Positions 1 to 10,887 of a stretch of 64,000 bases of DNA are shown here, one piece after another (the stretch's first letter is position 1; each line of letters opens with the position of its first letter). A model generated the notes under the pieces. It saw only the letters and a list, made by a program, of their open reading frames with translations. It ran no database searches and was not told the origin of the DNA. The DNA comes from Mesorhabditis belari (Eukaryota > Nematoda > Chromadorea > Rhabditida > Rhabditidae). Location of the stretch: assembly GCA_958450365.1 (NCBI GenBank), contig CAUEEP010000730.1, positions 708,001 through 772,000 on the forward strand. Reading direction: 5' to 3'. The position numbers were made by a program, and so were the translations under genes.

Positions 1-194
1 TTTTTCAAAGCGTCCGTACTTTCAAAAAATGCGTCTTTGGTATCAAAAAATAGCTGAAATTCAGGGCTATTTTTTGATACCTAAGCGTGCATTGTAGCAT
101 AAGCCAGTATCGAGTAAAACTCGTTCAAAGCTAGACTACGCAACACTCCGCACCGTCATTATGGGGGTAAGGTACTATTACAGTATTTACGGTA
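1..194. repeat. Partial MITE, family B
   Basis: This ends in tacagtatttacggta and matches, with few changes, the family B copies at 17972-18237 and 40196-40465. The complete copies are 266-270 bp with inverted ends built on taccgtaaatactgtaa. This copy is cut by the window start. It has no coding capacity and looks like a non-autonomous DNA element. Confidence 0.8.
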
Positions 195-253
195 ACAATA
201 AGCTTATCTAAACATGACCAATAAGTTCTATTTATATTAATATATGTATTTAG

Positions 254-1305
254 GCCCAGTTGGTAAAGAAAAATATCATCAATCAACTCATGGAATGGAT
301 CCAAACACACCTGAAATGAGAGCCCTTCTTGCTATGAATGGACCGGCTTTTAAACAAAGGACTATGGTTTTACGGAATTCTGACCAACCTTGCAAAGCAT
401 CACTTTAGATCTCTCAAATCCCGAACAACATCGATTTATATCCATTTCTCTGTCATCTACTAAATGTACAGTATTCAGTTTTTGAGAAAAATATCGATTT
501 ACAGGTTCCACCGTCTCCCAATAATGGATCAATCTCGCTTTTGAAGGATGCCCTTCAAAGCGAGACTTATTCTGATGAAGATCAAACGAAACAACCACCA
601 AAATCATTCGATCAAAACCATCATTCGACTTTCTATTGGCTTTTCACGGTGAATTAATCATGTACTTATTGGTACTGATAAACCTGATAGTAACGGAACA
701 ACCAATTGCTATTGTACAACGACCAATTGCTATTGTACATTAATGTAAAATAAAACTAACATGACAACAGCTTATCGTTAATAAACAACCGAAAACCCAG
801 GATTCGCTTGGTTTTCTCGTCTTCCTCGTACCTTCAATTTGCATCGTTGTGCTTATCTTTGGGATGATGTGGAAAAATATGATCTTGAAAAATGATCCGA
901 ATTGGGCAAGACCAGAGAGAATAAGAGGATATCGACCATTGAATTTGGAGAACGATGATGATAATGACGAGGTAAACGAGGTGACAAGGAAACGAGATGT
1001 TTACTATATCTGTAAAATAGAAATGACTTTTTAAAAACAAACTGCAGGAGTCTCAAATCGGTGTTAGTTTCTCTCGACGAGATGATCCGACTGGAGAAGG
1101 ACACGTAAATCTTACTACGAAGAAGACGAAGAAAAAGGTTCAGCAAAACATTGTTTACCGCCATTTTGATAAAAACATAGAAATGTTGAAGTTGTTTCTA
1201 TTTTTTTAGACTTGTCTGTAAGCCAAGTTTAGTCCGTATAAGAAGAATCGTTTTCAGAAAGGTGGCCTTCTTGAGGCAGTTGATACGAGTGATGAGGATA
1301 TCTAA
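254..1305 (+). CDS. ENPP-type ectonucleotide pyrophosphatase/phosphodiesterase, C-terminal part
   Basis: Only the 3' end of the gene is present. Exons are read at 254-366, 409-465, 505-648, 771-971, 1048-1104 and 1258-1305, all joining in phase. The first encodes the family's late catalytic-domain stretch around HGMDPNTPEMRALLAMNGP, ending GPAFK. The next two give NNIDLYPFLCHLLN and PPSPNNGS, matching the end of the NPP phosphodiesterase domain. Exon 4 holds one strong membrane segment (about GFLVFLVPSICIVVLIFG) followed by an acidic cytosolic tail ending VDTSDEDI. The protein is therefore a type I membrane ectoenzyme like several nematode ENPPs. The metal site lies upstream of the window, so activity cannot be judged. 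The donor after exon 1 (gttttac) is weak. The tail after exon 4 is the least certain part, because exon 5 could read on to a stop near 1209. Confidence 0.78.
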
Positions 1306-2075
1306 TTATTAACTCCTTCCAATTCATATGCCTTCTCAACTCTTCAATTAGCTGAAATCTCTCAAAATCGTTGTGATTTATTTCCGATTTTGTGCATATC
1401 AATATTTTTGCCATATACGGGCTTTTGCTGTGATTCGCATTTCTGTAGTCTTTATTCAAGCATAATGTTCTGAAAAAAACGTTTTACTAAATGCTGTATA
1501 GGGATGTGCTTGAGGATACAAAAATTTGTCAACAAAAGCAAAAATGAAAAAGGTTTAAAATTACGTATCAAAATTTCAAGAAGCAAAACACTACCTGAGA
1601 GAGAACCTCCCTCCTTTAGAATTAGATTTAATCTATTGAGTACCGTACTTTAGCTGAATACTGCTTTTAAAATGTCTCGGCGACCGTTTTTGCACCACTT
1701 TCCGTCATTTGCGTCTCTCCAGCGTTCATTACACTTTTTGCCTTAAGTTCATTACGCGATAAATTACCCCTGTATTTTGCTATTTGCCTTTTCAAATAAA
1801 ATACTAAATTCAAGTCTTTTTAGTAACGGTAATCTTTTGCTTCTTTGTCATCGATTCTAATATTTTGACGTCCTTATACTTTCGCTTCTTGCACAACGGG
1901 ACGAATCTATTAACACTCAACTAGAGAAAGGGGCGTTTAGAGGAAAGCCCGGTGAAAGAACGCTATTCAAATAGGAGCTATTCACATTGTTGGCACTAGT
2001 ATTAAATAATTTCTTTTTTTTCTATTTGTTTTTTGTTTCCTTTTTTTTAAAATTTCTAATGCTTTTTCTTTTCAG
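1306..2075. other. Intergenic, no gene seen
   Basis: About 770 nt between the ENPP stop and the spd-1 start. It is AT-rich without a convincing exon on either strand. A polypyrimidine run ending ttttcag directly precedes the next ATG at 2076, as expected for a trans-splice acceptor. Confidence 0.6.
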
Positions 2076-3997
2076 ATGGACTCGGGATTTGAGCAATCAC
2101 GAGCATCGACGCCAAAGAAGAAAGCACGAAGGTATATAGAAATTTCTTAAACAATAATTAATTTTTATAATTTTAGGCTCACCTGCACAGATGGTTTCAA
2201 CAACTTGTTCGTAGAGCTGCGCGGGACGTTCGAGAAACTCAACGAATTGTGGGATCAAGTCGAGATGGACGACGAGAAAAGATGCCAACGAATCGAGACG
2301 GCTTTTAAAGTCACCAAAGACTTACTTGCAGAAATGGTAAGGCTTCTAATCGATAAATTGGTCAATTTTTAATTTTAGATTGAAGGAGAAACAAAAATGG
2401 TCGAGAGTGTCGAGGAAAACATCAAAATCGGCATCGACACAATCGAAAAACGACGTGAACAATTGGAGCTCGAGATGTGGACGCGGCCGAAACATTCGCT
2501 GTCTAGCCTTGTCATGGTCTGCAAATTTTGTTTTAGGTTTTAAAGCCTTTTTAGTTGAAATTAGTGAAGTCCGAAATTGCTGCACTCGAAGAGGAGTTTG
2601 CAATACGCAACCATGATCAGAGAGTCGTCATCGAAGTCAGTTCGAATTTTCAGTTTGTAAAAATAACTTTGTTTTGTTTAGAAATTTAACAATTTGTGCG
2701 TCCGCGTGGCTGATCAATCAGAATCATTGTCGTTGGACGAGGAGAGTCTGCTCTCGATGGACGAATTTGCAACGCTGACGGCAAAGTGTGAGGAAATGGA
2801 GAGCCAAGTAAGAGAGCGAATGGAAACACTGCGAGATGCTCAACAAGCTACACAAAGAGCGCTGAAAATTTTGGGTAATTTTAGACTTTGGGTAATGACG
2901 CTAAATATTTTTAGACAAGAAAGAATGTGAGATTGACAAAGCGCTCTCGCAACTACTCGATTTGGAGATTGACGACGAGCATCTAGTGCTAAGTGACGAG
3001 TTAATTCATTCATACAAAGAGGCAAACGCTGCTGTAAGTTTTTTTTGTTGTTTTCTGTGAAACTATTTTTTAACTTTAGCTTCAACTCGAGGTTAATGAC
3101 TTCATCACGACGTTAGAATTTGAGTACACCGAGAAATGGATTGCCCTCAAGGATCTTTGGGTGAAATGTGGAATCAGCTCTGGGGAAGCTCGCTTCCAAG
3201 AAGAATTTTCCGCAGGTTTGATGTTTTTTATTTTGTATTGAAATTTTCTTTGCAGATTTACACGACAGACGGACCCTGAAGCGTATGGAAGAAGAGATTG
3301 CTCGTCTATTGTCTGACTACGAACGCAGAAAGGAGGTATGTTTGGTCTTATTGCCTGAAACAATAAATCTTTTTCAGGTCCTTGGCAAATTGGAAGAATG
3401 GAGAGCGTTATGGGAAGAAAAGCTGGCACACGAAGATTTTGAACGAGCCCCCGATCGTTTCACAAACCGCGGAGGAGAGTTGGAGAAACGGCTCAACCGT
3501 GATCGTCTCGTCAATCGAAAACTTTTACCCCAAATGGAACACGATGTGGCCACCGCTTATGAAAGCTACAAGCTAGTAGGATTTAAATAAAATTATAAAA
3601 ACATGTATTCGTTTATTTAGAAATATCCAGAAGGCTTTTTCATTGATGGTGTCCAACCGGTCGAGTGGATCCGCTGGAAGAAAACAACTCACGACGAAAA
3701 CAAGGATTTTGAAGCTCGCCATGTCAAAATGATGAAAGCCCAAACGCCGGGAAATCTGAAACGAATACCCATGGCCGTCTCACCAGCGATACCCGATTTG
3801 AGTGTAATTGGCCCATGTCAAGCAGTTACGGTGGGTTTTTCATTTAGCTAACTTTTATATTATAATTCCTTTAGCCTGGTCCAAAAACTTCTTCGCCCAA
3901 AACCTCAAAGCGACCACCACCGATGTGTTCATCACCATGTCCTTCGCCGGCAAAGCGTACGAAGGCTCCGTTCGGAAAGAAAAATTGGATGCCCTAA
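2076..3997 (+). CDS. spd-1: PRC1/Ase1/MAP65 family microtubule-bundling protein (SPD-1-like)
   Basis: Eleven exons (2076-2131, 2177-2336, 2379-2516, 2555-2635, 2682-2874, 2915-3033, 3080-3215, 3256-3335, 3378-3575, 3621-3830, 3875-3997) give 497 codons, close to the family's usual size. The start follows ttttcag directly. Family marks: LNELWDQVEMDDEKR near residue 35; long coiled-coil stretches; and the conserved spectrin-domain block with FTNRGGEL, NRKLLPQMEHDV, then YPEGFFIDG and WIRWK. MAP65 proteins crosslink antiparallel microtubules at the spindle midzone and act in cytokinesis. The C-terminus is a basic, Ser/Pro-rich tail, typical of the Cdk-regulated region. The N-terminus carries a PKKKARR basic cluster that could be a nuclear signal. 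Family assignment is firm; one-to-one orthology with C. elegans spd-1 is inferred. Confidence 0.88.
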
Positions 3998-4396
3998 GTT
4001 AGTATATTTCCTTTCTCATTGTATCGTTTCATTTTTTTTTTGATCTCTTGTTTGCCCCCTAGATCTCTTAAATCTTTTTCTTGCTGCCCATTTTGTGTGA
4101 TCCTCATAACTTGTTTCTGATGAGCCTTCGGCCAATGATTATTTGGCATGACTTTGACTTAAACTTTATGCTCGAATTGAATACATGTATTTATTGGTTG
4201 AATTTTGTGCCTGCCTTAGTGTTTCTTTTGTATATCCGGTTTGAATAAACATTGTATTATTAAAAATATGGACCGGTTAAAGTAAAAACATTCAAATATC
4301 AAAACACTTGTCATGTGTATTTTACGAAAGCAACTGTGTCTAGACAAAAAACACTAAATTAATGTAGTTTAGTTCTACTAGGTTAGGTACTTGATA

Positions 4397-4543
4397 CAGT
4401 CGAACTTCGATGTAGCGAACCTCAAAGGATTGGCCAAAAAAGTTCGTTATATCGAAGTGTTCGTTGTATCGAAAGTCATTTTAAGGTAAAAAAAACCCTT
4501 TCGTTGGACCAAAAATAGGGATCGTTGTATCGAAGTTTGACTG
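4397..4543. repeat. 147-bp MITE with CAGT inverted ends and TA target
   Basis: The ends cagtcgaacttcgat and atcgaagtttgactg are near-perfect inverted repeats, and the element is flanked on both sides by TA. The interior repeats the motif ttcgttatatcgaagtgttcgttgtatcga. The end sequence and TA target fit the Tc1/mariner/pogo group. Confidence 0.8.
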
Positions 4544-4572
4544 TAATTAATGTTTAATTTTAGTTCTTTTAA

Positions 4573-6631
4573 ATGGATAAACAGATCACAATCGGACAAA
4601 TAACGCCGACGTTGAGCAAATTCACCTTCGTCGCTATCGTCATTGACAAGGGTGTGTTCAACTTTTTAGCTAAAGTCATGTGCAAAAGTCTTTTAGCACT
4701 CAATTTTCTTTGATAAAGTTCATGGCGCTCTTCAAGCTATTAATAGTTTTAGTGGGTCTATCCCAAAACAGCGCCAATGCAAAACAAAATTTTTTTCTTT
4801 TATAATGTACAATTCATTTTTTTATTAGCAGCTTTTAATTTTGATAATTTATTTAAAAATAACATGGCCAACAACAATAAACGATAACAATTAAACGATG
4901 CAAAAATGCAGAAATCACGTTGTGCTGCATAAAAAGAAAATTATCGTTACCGGAATGCATAATTGATCCTACGCCTGTTTTCACCGTAGGTCGCAATTAT
5001 TTGAGTTGATATCGCTTTCGGACTGGGCGTCGGATCAGGTGATTTCGATTTGAAGGAAAAATATCAACTTTTGTTTCATCAACGAAAATCACTCGGGCCC
5101 AATCATCGACTATTCAACTTGAATATGTTCGAGCAAATTGAAGACGCTGCCTCCTGTGTTTGGCTGCCATCATAGGCTTGAGGGCAGGTCTTCTAGTATA
5201 CGATGCTGCTTGAAGCAAGCGTCGATGCAAGGTCCAGCGGGAAATATTCTTGTTTGAAGTTTGCTTGAAAAGAATGACTCCGTCGTCCAACGTCAAATTC
5301 TCTCAACGTTCCTTCTTGAAAGCTCTCGTAAGGAATCGGTCTTCATTCTTTGTTGTAATCCTCGGTCGTCCCTTTTTCTTACATCTGTGCACATTTCCAG
5401 CCGCATTAATTTTTGCCGTGACAAGAGAAACTGTTGTGGGCATACATTCTAAGAGGCGAGCAATGTCTTGTCGTGGCATTCCTTGCTTCCTTGCCTCGAC
5501 GATCCTTTCTTTATCCGGAGTTGGCAAGTACGTTTCTGGCATCTAAAAAAAATAACTGTTACTATTAGTACCAGTAAATACGAAGCGAACGGAAATAATA
5601 AAAATTTTTGCAAATGTGAAAAGACGATTTTTAGGGGTGTTTTGACAATGATATTTTTCTCTCGATGAATAAGTGTTGTATAGCGACAACGTTTGTGTAA
5701 ATAAATTGTACATATATTTATGTAACTAAAACTACTACTAGCTTAAAGAGCGTCATGAACTTTATCAAAGAAAATTGAATGTGAAAAGACTTTTGCACAT
5801 GACTGTAGTTCCTGATATTTTAAATTCAAGCATAGATTAAACGCAAAGCTTGTGTTAAAGAATGAGTTATAAGAGTGAAATAAGTAATTCTTTCATTATC
5901 CTAAAAGGATAAATCAAAACAAAGGAGAGTGATAAAAGGTTTAGGTTACATAAGATCTCGTATGGGAGGGGATAAAGTTCATGGAACCCGGGTCGCAGAT
6001 CACTCAGGAAGTGTAACCGTCGAGATTTCTACTGCTGACTATTTTGAGTAAGTGTTTTTGTTCATAACTAGGCTCAGAATTCGTCAAATCTGCAAAAAAA
6101 AAATGGTTTTAGTGTAATTCGAGTCGGAGACATTTTGCGGTTTCGCAACGTCATTCCTAGTGTTTATCGGGTAATATCTCAATAAATTATTGTATATGTA
6201 CATATACTTTCAGACTAAAATGAAAGTTTATTGTGGAAAGTACTCGGAATTGGCGAGAATTGGCGACTTCCAGTTTTTGTTCTCGGAGACGCCTGACATG
6301 AGTGAATCTAACCCGGAATACGCAATTTATCAAAAGTTGGAACAAATTTTTTTTTCTAATCTGCTGAGTATCTAGAGAAAGACCCGAAAGATCAGATGCT
6401 AATGCTGATCGTCCCGCCATGCCCAAAGATCCACGAAGAGTCGTTTCTGAACGTGCCACTCCACAACAGGTAATCTTTCATTTTTTTTGTCTTTGACTTT
6501 GATTCTATTTCAATTAAAGTGCATGATAATTTTAGACGACCGCCCAACCTCGCGCACGGGATGGTGTTCCTCCTGCCACTTCTCGACCGACACCTTCGCA
6601 CAAAGATCCCCGAATGACAAGGCCAACATAG
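4573..6631 (+). CDS. SOSS complex subunit B (NABP/hSSB-like) OB-fold protein
   Basis: Six exons (4573-4651, 5945-6047, 6113-6170, 6214-6335, 6376-6469, 6536-6631) give 183 codons. The N-terminal half is one OB fold: ITPTLSKFTFVAIVIDKG, then HGTRVADHSGSVTVE, GDILRFRNVIPSVYR and YCGKYSELARIGDFQFLFSE. It is followed by the family signature SNPEY. The tail is Arg/Pro/Thr-rich and disordered, as in NABP1/2. SOSS-B binds single-stranded DNA and acts in double-strand break signalling and, through Integrator, in RNA 3'-end processing. Intron 1 is unusually long (about 1.3 kb) because it contains a Tc1-like element. The donor of exon 4 (gttgga) is weak but the phase fits. METTL13 starts 167 nt downstream on the same strand. 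Confidence 0.87.
4671..5807 (-). mobile_element. Decayed Tc1-like transposon in intron 1 of the SOSS-B gene
   Basis: Inverted ends of about 60 bp (gtcatgtgcaaaagtctttt...gataaagttcatg) lie at 4675 and, reversed, up to 5805, with TA at both borders. The minus strand reads Tc1-type transposase in pieces: a helix-turn-helix and GRPRITT block (about 5303-5542), an RWTLHRRL and RRQRLQFAR block (5114-5296), then VIFVDETKVDIFPSN with the second catalytic Asp near 5070. Stops and frame changes separate the blocks. The later part, where the third acidic residue should be, is unrecognisable, so the copy is inactive. Confidence 0.85.
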
Positions 6632-6798
6632 CAAAAAAAAAAAGTTTTAAAGTGTTATTTTTTATTTTGTGCAGAAAATAAATCTTTTTTATCTTTGTTT
6701 TGAGTCTATCTACAAACATTCATTTGATGTAATTCATATTTTTTAAAATGTCTGGGCCTATAAATTACACTATTTGTGGAGTTCTAAATTTTTTACAG

Positions 6799-9607
6799 AT
6801 GAAATCGGTCGAAAAGTCGTTTGAGGCGCATGATTTCACGAGTCCCGAATTTTGGAAGAAATTCTTTGCAGAAAGGGGCACTCCATTTGAATGGTAACTA
6901 ATTCTAGCAGACTTGAATATGTTCTCCTTTGTAGGTATGGTGGTTATGACGACTTATCAGTGATTATCGAGCAGTATGTGACACCAAAAAATTGCGTATT
7001 GCAGATTGGATGTGGTAATTCAGAACTTGCCACTGAGGTTTGACTTTTTAAAATATAAGCATTGCATTTGTTACATTTAGATGTATGATAATGGATTTCA
7101 CCAGATCCATTCAATTGATACAAATGCGAAAGTGATCAAGCAACAGTCGACAAAGAATCGAAACCGTTCGGGACTCGCATTTTCTGTTGATGATGCCACA
7201 AAGGTAACAAATCTTTATCTCTATCTATTCTATTTATTCAACTATTGAATGATGACTGGAATATTTAGTTGACGCTTGCCGATTTGACCTTCGATGTTGT
7301 GCTTGATAAAGGAACTCTCGATGCTATGTTTCCGCCGAAAGCCACTGATGAACAAAAAGAAATGGTTTCAAAAATGTTTTCCGAAGTTGCACGGTTCGAA
7401 TAGTTTGTCATAGAAACATGTTCATCCAGATTTTAGGGTACTGAAGCCCCTAGGACGATATCTTATTGTGACACTTGCTCAAGAGCACATTCTTGATTTT
7501 TGGCTAAAAGAATTGAGGTATGTTTTATATAATATATAAAGCTTTATATAAAGTAAAACATAATGATTTAGTGGAAGATTCATCTTGAAAGTCCACAAAG
7601 TCAAGAACTCAACCCGTGGTCTTCGAATGCCTGTTTTCGTTCTAGTCGCTACAAAATTGCTCAAACCACTAACGATGACAAGGGTTTGTTATTTTTGAAC
7701 TATTCGAGAAAAGACTGTTGTGTCGAAAATTCAGTGATATTTTAGCCTATCGATTTCGTTAACAGCAACGACACTAGTGTTACTCCAATTTCTTCACTTG
7801 ATGAGCTCTTTGAAGTGGTAAAAGCCGAACAACAAATGTCCTCTCTGCTTCATTATCTTGCCCAGTGAGTTTTGGCTGCTTTAATTTTATTTTCTTGATT
7901 TCAGACCTTTAAAAGAAGAAACGTCTTTAAAGCTATGGGGCAGCGATAAACAGGAAAAATATCAGGTAATGTTTGTTTGAATGTCGAGTTTTTATTATTG
8001 TGTTTTAGGTTTATATCGTTGATAAGGAAGGTGTTGCCGTGAAATTGAAATCTTATGGCGTGTTCATTGTTCCCTATGGAAGGTAATTATGGACGCAAAA
8101 ATATACAAACTGGTTTAGAAAGCATGAATTTTTATACGCGGATCCTAAAGGACGAAAAGAGTTACGTAGCAACTGTAAGAAAGTGAGTTATTTTTCCAAC
8201 ATTGCCTAGTTATTTATTTTTTAGGATCGTTTGGCTATTGTTCATGTGCTTGACAAGCTGATGCAGGATTTTATCGAAATTCAAGACGATCTAAATCCAT
8301 ATGCACTACAATGGGCTCCCGCTGGAAAACATGTCGAACATCGGGTAAGTTCTATATCAAAAGTTTGCTTTACTGCTGTTGACATTCAATTTTAGCACCA
8401 ATTCTTGACCGTTGGCGATGATAATACAGTAGAGGTTCTTGAAACAGGCAACTCGGAAGTGAATGGAGAATTTGTGGTAGTTTTGAGGGGTTTTTCATAT
8501 ATGTAATGTTTGTACAGGTTAAAGATGTGGAAATCGAGGGCGAGTTCCGAAGACAATTGGTTTTTCTCGCAAGCAAGAATCTCATCCAATCCGAAGTTTT
8601 GTTAAAGGGTCTGTTTTGCATTATTCTATTGTCAAGTTACCTGATTTTTAGTCGATGAAGGCCGAAAGTTTCCAATGTTAAATCATCTCACATCTGAGCA
8701 TCATGAGGTGAATGAAAATTTGTTCTCAGAGTTAACTCGATGTTCAGGTGATGCTCATAGCGTTGGGCTTGCATGAATCAAAACCACTCGAATCGCTCGA
8801 TACCGCAGATCTTCAGTTAGGCATATTGGGACTTGGTGGTGGACTTTTGGCTTCTTATCTGTTGCTGCATCTACCAAAGGTAGTCTTAAGAGTTTTTTAC
8901 TTGCAAATCGTTTTTTCAGTGTAAAATTATTGGAATTGAACTTGATCCAGAAGTGGTTCGAATTGCCGAGTCTTATTTTGCTCTTCCAACCAAAGATCCC
9001 CGTTTAGAAGTGCGTGTAGTGGATGCACTCGATTATCTTCAAGTAAATGCACATGGTGGATTTTTTCAGCTAAACTTTCAAGAAGTAAAAAATAAAAATC
9101 GAACTAGTGAATATTTTATTCTCAAAAATTTTTATGAAATATGTTTAGATGATAGTCGACGTCAGCGATTGGATATATTATTCGTGGATGTGGCGGGTGG
9201 AGAAGCTACGGGAATCACCTGTCCTCCACCCTCATTCCTTACGGACCAAGCACTTGACAATATGAAGCGATCTTTAAAGCCTAACGGTGAGTTGATTGTT
9301 TTCATTTAAGACTTTTTCCTTTTAGGTATTCTTGCGCTCAATTTTGTCACTCGAGACCAAAGTTTGGCGGGAAAAACGAGGGGAATCGTCCAAAAGCACT
9401 TCAAGGGACTCTATTCGATGAGTGTTGCCCATCATGTAAATGAGGTACGAATTTTACACGTTTCTTGTTTCAATGTAGCTTCTTTTATAGATACTTATTG
9501 CGTCTGCTGAAGAACTCGACATTGTGGAATTGCAAAAAACGATAAAACGAGATTATCCCCTTCCCAAGATGATTTCTCAACGACTTGGAAACATGAAGCT
9601 CGTCTAA
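6799..9607 (+). CDS. METTL13: METTL13-type dual methyltransferase (eEF1A methylation)
   Basis: Eighteen exons join in phase to 679 codons; human METTL13 is 699. The N-terminal methyltransferase shows FWKKFFAERGTPFEWYGGY (family signature), the SAM-binding loop VLQIGCGNSELA, SIDTNA, DVVLDKGTLDAM and a post-I block ending RVLKPLGRYLIVTLAQEH. The C-terminal methyltransferase shows LGILGLGGGLLASYL, IIGIELDPEVVRIAE and a DILFVDVAGG block followed by CPPPSFL. In the known family the N domain methylates eEF1A Lys55 and the C domain its N-terminus. Between VVDALDYLQ and DDSRRQRLD there is an extra stretch (about 9043-9148) rich in Asn/Lys that looks intron-like, but no splice pair there keeps the frame. 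The start follows ttacag. Its closeness to the SOSS-B gene suggests a shared operon. Confidence 0.92.
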
Positions 9608-10887
9608 TTTCAAGATCACTCACTCAATGCACTTCGTTCGATAGTTAGCTTGAAGTTTTCTTTTTTTTCTTCTAGTCTCTTTATTACTCTCTTCCATTAC
9701 TTGTGCCTTTTTTTGTTTCGGTTCCACACTTTTGTTTGTTTCTGGGATTTGTAGGCGAGGGGTGCTCGATTTGTTGTTTGTGTTTATGATTTTCGGAAAT
9801 TTCTTTTAAGCGACTCTTTACCTCTACGCCCACATCTATAGCTCAAAAGTTAATTTAGATAATTGTTTATTTTGTTATTGTTATGTTATCATCTTTTTGA
9901 ATAAATTAAAAATTACTACATGACAACACGTACTAGGGTCAAAGAATTCAAAATGTTTTCGTCGATGTCTCTCACACCTAGGCCGAAAACGAAAAGAGGT
10001 GTAAACATGGCATAAAATTGAACGGGGTGTGGTTCGAGGACAGTTTTCCCCAATGTGTGAAATCTAAGAACGTTTCACCGAATATTCAATTTTCTCATTC
10101 AAGATCTCAATTTTTCAATTTTATATTTTACCAGAGAACTGGAAAATACATTGTTTTATACAACCAGGTGCAAAATAAGAAAACTGGGCTAAATCTTCGT
10201 TTGATCAAATGTCGTAGAAGCTAGTCACCAAACGCAACTCGAAATCTTTTAGAGCCGATCATTTTCACCGAGTTAAAGAGAAATTTTCCAGAAATCAGGT
10301 CCATGCAGGTTTCTCCCTTCTCGAATTTTCACCCAATATTTGCATAGGTTTTTTTTTGTTGCGGGGGTGAGCGTTAAACATGATCAACTTTTGAAAGTAA
10401 AAAGAATAACGATGACACATCCAAGCGAGAGACTCTTTCGTCGTTTCATCAAATTTCATTTCAAATTTCACCTCTCTCGATCTTTTTTTTTACGGGGAAA
10501 ATGGGTGTATCCCCGGTTTTTTCCCTTTTGTTTCTCTTTCTGTATCCCCTTCCCTCTCTCTCTCTCTCTTCCATACCCGAATGCACCCCAAATCCTTTTC
10601 AGTCTAAACCTTTCAGTCTTTCAATCTCATCCGTTGTAGTTCTTCTTTTCGCTTGCTGACCTATTCTCCTCATTTTTCCATTCCATTTCATTCCTCGTCC
10701 TCTCCCTCCCCTTCTCTTCACTCCATTCCGCTCACTTCTCCAATCTAACCCGTTACTCCATTCATTTGTTCATACTTCGTTTTGTGATACATATACTTTT
10801 GATGTTTAGCTTTTTTTCGAAAATTTTCACTCCGACCTCCTTTTTGATTTTCTGATAAAATTACCTCCTTAATATACCTTTTCAGTG
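9608..10887. other. 3' UTR of METTL13 and promoter region
   Basis: A possible polyadenylation signal aataaa lies near 9900. Nothing gene-like is seen from 9960 on. From about 10470 to 10760 the plus strand is strongly C/T-rich with ctctctctctct, a pattern common upstream of nematode genes. A ttttcag acceptor sits two bases before the ATG at 10888. Confidence 0.5.
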
